From JAANXG01 sp034520625 (GTDB lineage: Bacteria; Pseudomonadota; Gammaproteobacteria; Arenicellales; JAANXG01), in assembly GCA_034520625.1 (NCBI GenBank), contig JAXHNI010000007.1:62001-126000 (forward strand): a DNA stretch of 64,000 bases, in the 5' to 3' direction. This document shows, one piece after another, positions 1 to 9,600 of the stretch. The notes under the pieces were generated by a model. That model searched no databases. It was given only the letters and a program-made list of their open reading frames with translations, and had not been told where the DNA came from. Numbering within the stretch: the stretch's first letter is position 1; each line of letters opens with the position of its first letter. The position numbers and the translations under genes were made by a program.

Positions 1-768
1 CGCGATGCTGCCGTACACCCGGTCTTCCATGCCGCTGCCGGTGATTTTACCTATAAACGATTTCCGCGACAGGCCCACCAGCACCGGCAGCCCCAGGCCG
101 CGGAGCGCGCCCAGACCACGCAGCAGGGCCAGGTTGTGCTCCAGGGTCTTGCCGAATCCGAACCCCGGATCCACCAGAATCCGCTCGCGGGCGATGCCCG
201 CCGCGACACAGGCCTCAACCCGCCCGGCAAGAAAGTCGCACACCTCGGCCACGACGTCGTCGTACCTGGGGTTGGCCTGCATGGTACGGGGCGTACCCTG
301 CATGTGCATCAGGCATACCGCGGTGTCCAACTCCGCCGCTGTCTCCAGGGCGCCCTCGGCGCGCAGCGCATAGACGTCGTTGATCAGATCGGCACCGGCC
401 GCGGCGGCGCTCCGCATGACGCCCGGCTTGGAGGTATCGACCGAGACCATCGCCTCGGTCCGGCTCCGGACGGCTTCCACGACCGGTATGACGCGCTCGA
501 GCTCCCGCTCGACGGATACGTCGCCGGCGCCCGGCCGGGTGGACTCCCCGCCGATATCGACCATACCGGCGCCGTTCTCGCACATGCGAAGGGCATGTTC
601 GACGGCCTGGTCCGGGGCACAAAAACGGCCGCCGTCGGAGAACGAGTCCGGCGTGACGTTGAGCACGCCCATGACCACCGGCCGGGCTAAATCAAGCCGT
701 CGTTTGCCGCAGCTGACAATGGTGTTGACCGGGGTGTTCGCCGGCACCGCGTTACCGCCCATCATCAT
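1..768 (-). CDS. folP: Dihydropteroate synthase, 3' end outside window
   Basis: Makes 7,8-dihydropteroate from 4-aminobenzoate and hydroxymethyl-dihydropterin pyrophosphate in cytoplasmic folate synthesis. The minus-strand reading frame opens with three consecutive ATGs (768-760). About 30 codons in it gives MGVLNVTPDSFSDGG, the classic DHPS signature. Further on it reads through the conserved 'GGESTRPG' pterin-site region and continues in frame to the window edge, so the C-terminus is missing. It lies 43 bp downstream of ftsH on the same strand, the usual gammaproteobacterial ftsH-folP(-glmM) order. No convincing ribosome-binding site is visible upstream of the ATG cluster, so which of the three starts is used is open. 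Confidence 0.93.
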   Translation of the reverse strand, partial: MMMGGNAVPANTPVNTIVSCGKRRLDLARPVVMGVLNVTPDSFSDGGRFCAPDQAVEHALRMCENGAGMVDIGGESTRPGAGDVSVERELERVIPVVEAVRSRTEAMVSVDTSKPGVMRSAAAAGADLINDVYALRAEGALETAAELDTAVCLMHMQGTPRTMQANPRYDDVVAEVCDFLAGRVEACVAAGIARERILVDPGFGFGKTLEHNLALLRGLGALRGLGLPVLVGLSRKSFIGKITGSGMEDRVYGSIA

Positions 769-782
769 GGTGGGGTATCAAC

Positions 783-805
783 GGGGAGCGGCGGCGCCGC
801 TCCCC
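783..805. other. Strong GC hairpin between ftsH and folP
   Basis: GGGGAGCGGC and GCCGCTCCCC form a perfect 10-bp stem with a 3-nt loop. No T-run follows on either strand, so it is not a classical intrinsic terminator. It may stabilise or attenuate the ftsH-folP transcript. Confidence 0.5.
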
Positions 806-811
806 GCGGGT

Positions 812-2743
812 TCAGATCTGGTTGCCGGCGGGCTTGTCCAGGCGCGGCTTCACCTTCGAGCGGGGCTTCGTCTTGTCGTCGTCGGCGCTGGAGTCGCCGG
901 AAGGCCCATCATCCGGAGCATCCTCCGGGGGCCGCGGGTCCTTGCCCGCCATGATGTCGTTGATCTGTCCAGCGTCGAGCGTCTCCCAGTCCATGAGCGC
1001 CTTGGCCATCACCTCCACCTTGTTCCGGTTTTCCTCCAGGATCTTGCGGGCGCGGTCGTACTGCTCGTCGATGATCCGGCTGATCTCGATATCCACTTTC
1101 AGGGCCGTGGAGTCACTCAGGTCACGGCGGGTGGACATGTCCCGGCCCAGGAACACCTCGGAATTCGAGTCCCCGTACGTGCGCGGGCCAAGCTCATCGC
1201 TCATGCCCCAGCTACTGACCATTTTGTGGGCGAGCTCGGTGGCATGTTCGAAGTCGTTGGAAGCACCGGTGGTCATCTGGTTCATGAACAGCTCCTCGGC
1301 GATTCGCCCGCCCATCAGAACGGCGATCCTGGCCAGTAGATACTCCCGGTTGTGGCTGTAGCGGTCCTCTTCGGGAAGCTGCATGGTTACGCCCAGCGCC
1401 CGGCCGCGCGGGATGATGGTGACCTTGTGCACGGGGTCGGCGTACTCGTCCAGCACCTTGGCCACCACCGTGTGGCCCGATTCGTGGTAGGCGGTATTGA
1501 GCCGTTCCTCCTTTGCCATGACGATGGAACGCCGCTCGACACCCATGACCACCTTGTCCTTGGCGTTCTCGAAATCCTCCATATCCACCAGCTTCTTGCC
1601 GCCCCGCGCGGCGAACAGCGCCGCCTCGTTGATCAGGTTGGCGAGATCCGCGCCGGAGAACCCGGGCGTGCCCCGGGCCAGGACGCCCGGTTTCACGTCT
1701 TCGGCCATGGGCACCTTACGCATATGCACTTTCAATATCTGCTCGCGGCCCCGTATATCGGGCAGCGGCACGTGCACCTGGCGATCGAAACGCCCCGGGC
1801 GCAGCAGCGCCGGATCCAGAACGTCGGGACGGTTTGTGGCGGCGATCACAATGACACCTTCCGAGCCCTCGAAACCGTCCATCTCCACCAGCAGCTGGTT
1901 GAGAGTCTGTTCCCGCTCGTCGTGCCCGCCGCCCAGACCGGCTCCGCGCTGGCGACCGACGGCATCGATCTCGTCGATAAAAATGATGCAGGGCGCATGC
2001 TTTTTCGCCTGCTCGAACATGTCCCGCACCCGTGAGGCGCCGACGCCTACGAACATCTCGACGAAGTCGGAGCCGGAGATTGAAAAGAACGGGGCCTTCG
2101 CCTCGCCGGCGATCGCCCTGGCGAGCAGGGTCTTGCCGGTACCGGGACTGCCCGTCATCAGGACGCCCCGTGGAATCCGTCCGCCCAGCTTCTGGAAGCG
2201 CGACGGGTCCTGGAGGAATTCCACCAGTTCCTGAACCTCTTCCTTGGCCTCCTCCACGCCGGCCACATCTTCGAACGTGACCTTGTTGTTCTCCTCGGTC
2301 AGCATCCGCGCCTTGCTCTTGCCGAAGCTGAGCGCACCCCGGCCGCCGCCGCCCTGCATCTGACGCATGAGATAGATCCACACGCCAATGATGAGTATCA
2401 GGGGAAACCAGTTGATCAACATCTGGGCGAGGAAAGACGGTTCCTGCTTGGGCTTAGCCTCGATCTCTACGTTATTGTCGATCAGGTCGCCGACCAGGCC
2501 CGGGTCGTCGGGACTGTGGGTCTTGTAGACGTTGCCGGTGGTGGTGGTGGCGGTGATCGTCTTGCCGTCGCCGTCTATGGTGACGTGCCGGATGGCGCCC
2601 TCTTTGACCTGCTGCAGGAATGTCGAATACTCAACGGTCTGCTTCTGCGCGTTCTCGCGGGAGGTCAGACTGCCGTTGAAAAACGCCATGAGCACCATGG
2701 CGATCACCAGCCATAAAATCAGGTTCTTGGTCAGATTGTTCAA
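812..2743 (-). CDS. ftsH: ATP-dependent zinc metalloprotease FtsH
   Basis: Membrane-anchored AAA+ protease (643 aa) that degrades misfolded membrane proteins and short-lived regulators such as LpxC and sigma-32 homologs. Two membrane segments (about residues 8-22 and 108-126) flank a periplasmic loop. The AAA module has Walker A GSPGTGKT (198-205), Walker B IIFIDEID (253-260) and the second-region arginines in RPGRFDRQ. The zinc site is HESGH (420-424). The N-terminus closely resembles E. coli FtsH, which supports this ATG. The C-terminal 45 residues are acidic and lysine-rich, as in many family members. It precedes folP on the same strand. Confidence 0.98.
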   Translation of the reverse strand: MNNLTKNLILWLVIAMVLMAFFNGSLTSRENAQKQTVEYSTFLQQVKEGAIRHVTIDGDGKTITATTTTGNVYKTHSPDDPGLVGDLIDNNVEIEAKPKQEPSFLAQMLINWFPLILIIGVWIYLMRQMQGGGGRGALSFGKSKARMLTEENNKVTFEDVAGVEEAKEEVQELVEFLQDPSRFQKLGGRIPRGVLMTGSPGTGKTLLARAIAGEAKAPFFSISGSDFVEMFVGVGASRVRDMFEQAKKHAPCIIFIDEIDAVGRQRGAGLGGGHDEREQTLNQLLVEMDGFEGSEGVIVIAATNRPDVLDPALLRPGRFDRQVHVPLPDIRGREQILKVHMRKVPMAEDVKPGVLARGTPGFSGADLANLINEAALFAARGGKKLVDMEDFENAKDKVVMGVERRSIVMAKEERLNTAYHESGHTVVAKVLDEYADPVHKVTIIPRGRALGVTMQLPEEDRYSHNREYLLARIAVLMGGRIAEELFMNQMTTGASNDFEHATELAHKMVSSWGMSDELGPRTYGDSNSEVFLGRDMSTRRDLSDSTALKVDIEISRIIDEQYDRARKILEENRNKVEVMAKALMDWETLDAGQINDIMAGKDPRPPEDAPDDGPSGDSSADDDKTKPRSKVKPRLDKPAGNQI

Positions 2744-2879
2744 TTTACAACCTTTGGAATCATCAATAGATCATGAGATACGTACAACGCTTGACCAGGG
2801 CTGAGGTTCACAGGATCCGTCCCGCACCCCGGTCGAGCCCGATTTTGCAGGGGTTTTCCATCCGGAACAAGCCGTTCCA

Positions 2880-3500
2880 TCAGCGCCGGGGCCGCCTCAG
2901 GACCAGGAAGAACTCCCGGCTCCTGTCCCGGGACGCTCCGGGCTTGCGGACCGCGCACTGGTGAAACTTCTGCTCCCCCAGGCGGCGGATCCCCGCGGCT
3001 TCACCGCCCTCGAATGCTTTGACAACCAAACCGCCGTTTTTCGCCAGTATCCGTGCAGAAAATTCCATGACGTGCTCGACCAGGTGGGCGGCGTTCGCCT
3101 GATCCACGTCGGCAATACCTGTGATATTGGGGGCCATGTCCGATAATACAAGGTCGTAGGCGTGGGGCGATACAAGCGCCAGAACTCGATCCTGGACGGA
3201 TGCCTCGGTGAAATCACCCTGGATGATCGTAGCGCCGTCGATCGGCTCCACGGGCAGGAGATCCAGCGCCACAAGCGTGCCGCCGGGCAGGCGCTCCCGG
3301 GCGTACTGCGACCACCCCCCGGGCGCCGCGCCCAGATCCAGCACACATCGGGCACGGGAAAACAGCCGATCGCGCTCATCGAGCTGCTGGAGTTTGTAGG
3401 CGGCGCGCGAGCGGTAGCCCGCCCGGCGCGCCTCGCGAGTGTACACATCGCGTTCTTTGTCCGCGACCCAGCTCCGGGTTCTGCGTTTCCTTCGGTTCAT
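2880..3500 (-). CDS. rlmE: 23S rRNA 2'-O-ribose methyltransferase RlmE
   Basis: SAM-dependent enzyme (206 aa) that methylates U2552 of 23S rRNA late in 50S assembly (FtsJ/RrmJ family). The SAM loop is LDLGAAPGGW (54-63). The catalytic tetrad K36-D121-K161-E196 is all present. It is transcribed toward ftsH, the standard rlmE-ftsH pairing, and its start is divergent from yhbY with only 21 bp between the two start codons, so the two genes share a compact promoter region. Confidence 0.97.
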   Translation of the reverse strand: MNRRKRRTRSWVADKERDVYTREARRAGYRSRAAYKLQQLDERDRLFSRARCVLDLGAAPGGWSQYARERLPGGTLVALDLLPVEPIDGATIIQGDFTEASVQDRVLALVSPHAYDLVLSDMAPNITGIADVDQANAAHLVEHVMEFSARILAKNGGLVVKAFEGGEAAGIRRLGEQKFHQCAVRKPGASRDRSREFFLVLRRPRR

Positions 3501-3521
3501 GTTTGTGACAAACTGGTTCGA

Positions 3522-3815
3522 ATGCTTTCAGGCAACCAGAAACGATATTTACGCGGTCTCGCGCACCATCGCAATCCGGTGGTCACCATCGGCGCCAATG
3601 GCGTGAGCGAGGCGGTAGTGGCCGAGATCGACCAGGCCCTGATCCATCACGAGTTGATCAAGATCAAACTACCGGCCGTCGATGCGGCGGGCAGGAAGAG
3701 CATTCTCGAGCAGGTCTGCGCCGCCACCGGCGCAAACCCGGTGCAGACAATCGGCCGGGTGGGCGTCATCTACCGGCCCGCCCCGGAACCGTCCATCACT
3801 CTCCCCGGCCGCTGA
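3522..3815 (+). CDS. yhbY: YhbY-type CRM-domain ribosome assembly factor
   Basis: A 97-aa single CRM domain RNA-binding protein associated with pre-50S particles. The start chosen is the ATG giving MLSGNQKRYLRGLAHH; the in-frame upstream extension overlaps rlmE and is not credible. The body has the typical GANGVSE loop and the HELIKIKLP strand of the YhbY/CRM fold. It is divergent from rlmE, a common gammaproteobacterial arrangement. Confidence 0.95.
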   Translation: MLSGNQKRYLRGLAHHRNPVVTIGANGVSEAVVAEIDQALIHHELIKIKLPAVDAAGRKSILEQVCAATGANPVQTIGRVGVIYRPAPEPSITLPGR

Positions 3816-3826
3816 GCGATCCGTCC

Positions 3827-4600
3827 GTGTGCCTGCTGTTCTACTGTCGCGACGCGCATGAACACTACCCCTTCGTGCTTCTGGCCAATAGGGACGAATT
3901 CTATGAACGACCCACCCGGGAAGCCGGATTCTGGACCGACCACCCAACCGTGCTCGCCGGGCGTGATCTGCGGCGGTCGGGAACCTGGCTGGGCATCACC
4001 CGCTCCGGCCGCTGGGCCGTCCTGACCAACTTCCGCGAACCTTCAGACACTCGCTTCGAACGATCCCGGGGCGATATCGTCCGCGGCTACCTGACCGGCG
4101 ACACCAGCCCAGGGGATTTCGCCGCCACCCTCGCACCTGTAGCAGCGCAATACGACGGCTTCAACCTGTTGTTCGGCGACCGGAACGGGGCGTTGTGGGT
4201 ATCCAATCGCGGCGGCGCGCCGCAGGCGCTCGGGCCGGGCATCTACGGCCTGAGCAACCATCTGCTGGAAACACCCTGGCCGAAGGTCGTGAACGGGAAG
4301 CGGGAGCTCCAGGCGCAGTTGCAGCACGAGCCCGTCAAGGACCGCCTGTTCGCCCCGCTCGCCGACACCACCGTCTACGAGGACGACCTGCCGGACACCG
4401 GTGTTGATCCGCAGGTCGAGCGCATGCTGTCCAGCGCCTTCATCACGAGCCCCCGGTACGGTACCCGTTCATCGACGCTGATCACGGTGAGCCGGGACCA
4501 CCGGGTCCATTTCGAGGAGCGGACCTACCACAAACCGGCCGACGGCGCCGCCGATCCGCGGGAATATTGCTCGAAAATCTTCAATTTCAGCCTATATTAG
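3827..4600 (+). CDS. NRDE (TANGO2) family protein
   Basis: A 257-aa protein with the family-defining N-terminal cysteine (MCLL) and the motif LLANRDEFYERPT. It belongs to the NRDE/TANGO2 family, whose biochemical role is unsettled; heme or lipid handling has been proposed for eukaryotic relatives. The start is GTG at 3827, chosen because the family needs Cys at position 2. It follows yhbY by 11 bp and is probably co-transcribed. Confidence 0.85.
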   Translation: MCLLFYCRDAHEHYPFVLLANRDEFYERPTREAGFWTDHPTVLAGRDLRRSGTWLGITRSGRWAVLTNFREPSDTRFERSRGDIVRGYLTGDTSPGDFAATLAPVAAQYDGFNLLFGDRNGALWVSNRGGAPQALGPGIYGLSNHLLETPWPKVVNGKRELQAQLQHEPVKDRLFAPLADTTVYEDDLPDTGVDPQVERMLSSAFITSPRYGTRSSTLITVSRDHRVHFEERTYHKPADGAADPREYCSKIFNFSLY

Positions 4601-4665
4601 CAGTGACGCTGTAAAATCGGGAGGAAACCGTGCCGACCACCGTCCAGGAACCGTGAGCCCATCAG

Positions 4666-5925
4666 ATGCTGAAAACGTCGCGTAGAACAAGAAACTGGAT
4701 TGTCGCCCTGATTCTGATCCCGGCAGCCGCTTACGGCGTTGCCAGACTCGCCGTCTGGTACAGCGTCAAGGACGGGCTCGCGGACATCCAGGATTCGATG
4801 GCGCCGTTTGCATCCCTGGAGCATTCGAAAATCCTCTCCCCGGTCTTCGGTGCGTTCGGCGCGACCGGCATCCGGATCAAGCCCCATATGTTCGAGGACG
4901 AAATCACCATCGGATCAGCGCTCGTACACATCGAGGACCCGATCGAGAAGTACCGGTATCTGAGCGCCACGATGCGGGACACCATCCCCACCAGCTTCAA
5001 CTTTTCATTAAACGGGGTGCAGATACCGCTCAACGGTGACATCGCCGGCTGGGTCAACACCAACGCGATGCCCACGGGATCGACATCCGCCCCGGCGAGG
5101 GCCTGTACCGCAGGCACGGGCTTCTCGCTCGGCGATCTGAAGGAAATGGGTTACGAAGACCTGGTTGCGAGTTTCAAGGCCGATTATGCCTATGACCGGC
5201 GTGGCCGCGGGCTGAGCGTTTACCTGAAGCTGGAGGTCAGGGAAATGTTCGATATGACCCTCGAGGGCCGGATCCCGCCGTCCGACGTAGTCTTCGCCAC
5301 GGACCGGATGACCGGGGTTCCCAGGCTGTCGGACGTGACACTGACCCTGCGCGACCTGTCCTGGTCACCCCGCTTCAACCGCTACTGCGCCAGGATACTC
5401 GGCATCAGCGAGACGGCCTATGTCGACAAGCGCGTGGAAGACACCCGGGAAGCGTTCATGGAGTCCGGCTTCACACCCAGTGAGGAACTGCTCGCCGGCT
5501 TCAGGTCGTTCGCCCAGGGCACCGGCTCGCTGACCCTCAGCCTGAATCCGCGCGAGCCGTTCAATCCGACACAACTGGATATGGATGGCGACCCCGAGTA
5601 CATAATCGACAGGCTCGGCCTCGAAGTGATGATCGAGGGCAAACCCGTCCGAAACCTGGGCGCCGTCCGGGAAGTGGTGGTGGAGGAAACCGAATCACAG
5701 CCCGAGCAACTCGAAGAAACCTTCAAGCCCACGCCGCTGGCTGAGCTGCCCCAGTACCTGAAGACCTCTGTCCAGGTGCTCACTACCGACGGCAAGCAGC
5801 ATGAAGGATACCTGGAGTCCATCGACTCGGAAAAGATCGTGTTGACCCGGGAACTGGCCGGTGGTTCCGCAACCTTCGACGTCGTACGCGAAGACGTAGA
5901 GCAGGTGTTTGTACTGCGCCCCTGA
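4666..5925 (+). CDS. Membrane-anchored protein of unknown function
   Basis: I do not recognise this 419-aa protein. It has one N-terminal hydrophobic segment (about 12-32) after a short basic stretch, so the rest is probably periplasmic. The middle contains AsmA-like or lipid-binding-like beta-rich sequence (SFNFSLNGVQIPLNGD; FDMTLEGRIPPSDVVFATD), which is only an impression. The last about 55 residues (SVQVLTTDGKQHEGYLES through VEQVFVL) resemble a small Sm-like barrel appended at the C-terminus. It follows the NRDE gene by 65 bp. A repeat element begins 15 bp after its stop. Confidence 0.8.
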   Translation: MLKTSRRTRNWIVALILIPAAAYGVARLAVWYSVKDGLADIQDSMAPFASLEHSKILSPVFGAFGATGIRIKPHMFEDEITIGSALVHIEDPIEKYRYLSATMRDTIPTSFNFSLNGVQIPLNGDIAGWVNTNAMPTGSTSAPARACTAGTGFSLGDLKEMGYEDLVASFKADYAYDRRGRGLSVYLKLEVREMFDMTLEGRIPPSDVVFATDRMTGVPRLSDVTLTLRDLSWSPRFNRYCARILGISETAYVDKRVEDTREAFMESGFTPSEELLAGFRSFAQGTGSLTLSLNPREPFNPTQLDMDGDPEYIIDRLGLEVMIEGKPVRNLGAVREVVVEETESQPEQLEETFKPTPLAELPQYLKTSVQVLTTDGKQHEGYLESIDSEKIVLTRELAGGSATFDVVREDVEQVFVLRP

Positions 5926-5940
5926 CCGCGGGGTACACTA

Positions 5941-6133
5941 GTGTACCCCCGCCACAAATATTGCCCCATTAAGCCGGGGCACTGTGCGGCGGACAAACGA
6001 AGCCCGTAGGAGGCCAGCCCTCTGGCCGATTTGCTTTCGATCGAGGCCGTAATCGGCGAGGGGACTCGCCTCCTACTGTCGGTACCCCACCCAATTCATC
6101 AATTAAAGTTACAGAGCGTTTGACGGGGTACAC
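5941..6133. repeat. MITE-like repeat, second family (copy 1), between gene 4666 and greA
   Basis: A 193-bp unit with terminal inverted repeats: left GTGTACCCCCGCCA, right (reverse complement) GTGTACCCCGTCA. The interior has inverted GTAGGAGGC / GCCTCCTAC arms. An inverted, near-identical copy sits at 61997-62183: both contain CGGACAAACGAAGCCCGTAG, the GGCGAGGGG...CTCGCCTCCT block and CAATTCATCAATT. The left end abuts a mirrored GGGGTACAC (5930-5938), forming a palindrome around CTAG. The right end stops 5 bp from the greA stop codon. Confidence 0.85.
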
Positions 6134-6138
6134 CAGTA

Positions 6139-6612
6139 CTAGTAGCGGACCTTGACGATCTCGTAGGACCGCCTGCCGCCTGGCGTCTCCACGTCCACCT
6201 CGTCGCCCTGGTGCTTGCCGATCAGGGCACGCCCTATGGGGGACGTCACCGAGATCTGGGCATTGTCCAGGTCCGCCTCGAGCTCGCCGACGATCTGGTA
6301 GGACACCTCGGCCTCATCCGCGATGTCATAGAGGTCGACCCAGGCACCGAACACGACCTTGCCGCCGGCGTTCAGCTTCGCGGGGTCGATGACCTCGGCG
6401 CGGGACAACTGGTTCTCCAGCTCGGAAATGCGCCCTTCAATGAAGCCCTGCTGATCCTTGGCAGCGTCGAATTCGGCATTTTCCGACAGGTCGCCGTGCG
6501 CCCGCGCCTCGGCTATCGCTTCGATGACCCGCGGGCGCTCCACGGACTTCAGCCGCTTCAGCTCCTCGCGCAGTTTCTCGGCGCCTTCAGTGGTCAGAAG
6601 TACTCGAGTCAT
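6139..6612 (-). CDS. greA: Transcript cleavage factor GreA
   Basis: A 157-aa factor that enters the RNA polymerase secondary channel and stimulates cleavage of backtracked RNA. The N-terminal coiled coil carries the acidic tip GDLSENAEFDAAK, and the C-terminal FKBP-like domain ends with SPIGRALIGKHQGDEV. The start codon overlaps the carB stop by 4 bp (ATGA), so it is the last gene of carA-carB-greA. Its TAG stop lies immediately beside the repeat at 5941-6133. Confidence 0.97.
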   Translation of the reverse strand: MTRVLLTTEGAEKLREELKRLKSVERPRVIEAIAEARAHGDLSENAEFDAAKDQQGFIEGRISELENQLSRAEVIDPAKLNAGGKVVFGAWVDLYDIADEAEVSYQIVGELEADLDNAQISVTSPIGRALIGKHQGDEVDVETPGGRRSYEIVKVRY

Positions 6613-9600
6613 TGGCTTATCTCCGCGTGCAGTACCTGCAGGCTGGTGACGCCGTAGTCGGTTCCCACGCGATGCGCCTCACAGGCGGCGCGGGCGGCGG
6701 CCAGTGTCGTAAAATAAGTGATCTTGTGCTGCAAGGCTTCCCGGCGGATGGTGTAGGAATCCTTCACGCTCTGCTTGCCGGACGTCGTGTTCACGATCAT
6801 GTCAATCTGGTGATTCTTGACCATGTCCACGATATGCGGCCGGCCTTCCTTCACCTTGTTGACGGGTGTGACTTCTATACCCGCCTGCTTCAGTGCCTCG
6901 GCGGTACCGCGGGTGGCAACCAGCCTGAACCCATTGTCCGACAGATACCGGGCTATTTCAATCGCACGGCCCTGATCCGCCTGCTTGACGCTGATCAATG
7001 CACAGCCGCCCATGGGCACCGGTGAGCCGGCGGCTTGCTGAGACTTGCCGAATGCCTCGCCGAAGCTCCGGCCGACCCCCATGACTTCTCCTGTGCTGCG
7101 CATCTCCGGCCCCAGGATCGTATCCACCCCGGGGAATTTGATGAACGGAAACACCGCCTCCTTGACACAGTAATAATCCGGCAGGATCAGGCCCGAGACC
7201 CCCTGCTCGGCCAGCGTGCGGCCGGCCATGCAGCGTGCGGCGATCTTCGCCAGCGGCCGGGACGTCGCCTTGGACACATACGGTACCGTCCGAGACGCCC
7301 TCGGATTCACCTCCAGGATGTAGACATCGTCGCCCTTGACGGCGAACTGGATGTTCATCAGTCCCACCACGTTGAGCGCCCGGGCCAGCTGCTCCGTCTG
7401 GGCACTGATCGTCTCCAGTACCGTATCTGACAGGCTGAACGGCGGCAGCGAACACGCCGAGTCACCGGAGTGCACGCCCGCCTGCTCGATATGCTCCATG
7501 ATACCGCCCACCACCACGGACTGGCCGTCGCTGACCGCATCCACGTCCACCTCGATGGCGTCGTCGAGAAACCGGTCCAGCAGGACCGGGGACTCGTTGG
7601 AAACCCGGATAGCGAGACGCATGTAGTTTTCGAGATCTTCCCGCTGGTGCACGATTTCCATCGCCTGGCCGCCCAGCACGTAGGACGGACGCACCACCAG
7701 CGGATACTGGATCTCCTCGGCGAATTGCAGGGCCTGCTCCGGGCTCACTGCGGTCCGGTTCGCCGGCTGCAGCAGGTCCAGCTCATGGATCAGGGACTGG
7801 AAGTGCTCGCGATCCTCGGCCCGGTGAATGGCTTCGGGCGACGTGCCGATCACGGGTGCGCCCGCGGCCTCCAGCTCGCGCGACAGCTTCAGCGGGGTCT
7901 GTCCCCCGAACTGTACGATGACCCCGGCGGGCTGCTCCACATGGATGATCTCCAGCACATCCTCCAGGGTCAACGGCTCGAAATACAATCGGTCGGACGT
8001 GTCGTAGTCGGTGGATACGGTTTCGGGGTTGCAGTTGACCATGATGGTCTCGTACCCGTCCTCCTTGAGTGCCATGGCTGCATGCACGCAGCAGTAATCG
8101 AATTCGATGCCCTGGCCGATGCGGTTCGGTCCGCCACCGAGCACGACGATCTTCTTCCGGGAGCCTGGATTGGACTCGCACTCTTCCTCGTAGGTCGAAT
8201 ACATGTACGCCGTGGCGGTGGGAAACTCCGCGGCGCAAGTGTCCACCCGCTTGTAGACCGGCCGCACGTTCTGGGCATGCCGCAGCGCCCGGAAAGCCTC
8301 TTCGCCGATGGCCAGCAGGGACGCCAGGCGGTGGTCGGAGAATCCACGGCGCTTCCAGTCCCGCAGGGCATCCGCACTCACCCCCCGGGGACCCGCCGCC
8401 GCGATCTCGTTCTCGATCTCAACGAGCTCCCGGATGGCGGAAAGGAACCAGCGGTCGATTCCGGTGAGCTCGAAAACCGTATCAAGCGGAACATCGTGGC
8501 GGAACGCGTCCGCGACGTACCACAACCGCTTGGCGCCGGGCACCTTCAGCCAGGGAGCCAGGGCATCGAGGACCTCGTCGGGGCCGCTGTCCACTTCTAT
8601 CTGCGGTTCCAGCCCATGGGTTCCGGTTTCCAGGCTGCGCACCGCCTTCTGCAGGGATTCCTGGAAGGTGCGCCCGATGGCCATGGCCTCGCCTACGGAT
8701 TTCATCTGGGTGGTCAGGGTCGCATCGGCGCTGGGAAACTTCTCGAAATCGAAACGCGGTATCTTGGTGACCACGTAGTCGATGGCGGGCTCGAAGGAAG
8801 CCGGGGTGGCGCCGCCGGTAACTTCATTTCGCAGCTCGTCCAGGGTGTATCCCACCGCCAGCTTGGCCGCGACCTTGGCGATGGGAAAACCCGTCGCCTT
8901 GGACGCCAGGGCCGAGGAGCGCGAAACCCGCGGATTCATCTCCACCAACACCATTCTGCCGTTCTCGGGGTCGATGGCGAACTGAACGTTGGAGCCGCCC
9001 GTGTCCACGCCGATCTCCCGCAGCACCGCGATGCTGGCGTTGCGCATGATCTGGTATTCCTTGTCGGTGAGCGTCTGCGCCGGCGCCACGGTGATCGAGT
9101 CCCCCGTGTGCACCCCCATGGCGTCGACGTTCTCGATGGCGCACACGATGATGCAGTTGTCCCGGTGATCCCGGACGACTTCCATCTCGAACTCCTTCCA
9201 TCCGACGATGCATTCCTCGATCAGCAATTCCCCGGTCGGCGAGGCGTCCAGGCCCCGTTCGCAGATATCGACGAACTCTTCCCGGTTATAGGCGATGCCG
9301 CCGCCGCTGCCGCCCAGGGTGAAGGACGGCCGGATGATGGCGGGGTAGCCCACCATCGCCTGGACCTGAAAGGCTTCTTCCATGCTGTGGGCGAGCGCGC
9401 CGCGCACGGTGTCCAGACCGATCCGCGCCATTGCCTGCTTGAACAGGAGCCGGTCCTCCGCCATGTCTATGGCTTCCCGCGAGGCGCCGATCATCTCCAC
9501 CCCGTACTCTTCCAGCACGCCGTGGTTCGCCAGGTCCAGGGCACAGTTGAGACCGGTCTGGCCGCCCATGGTGGGCAGGATTGCGTCGGGCCGTTCCTTG

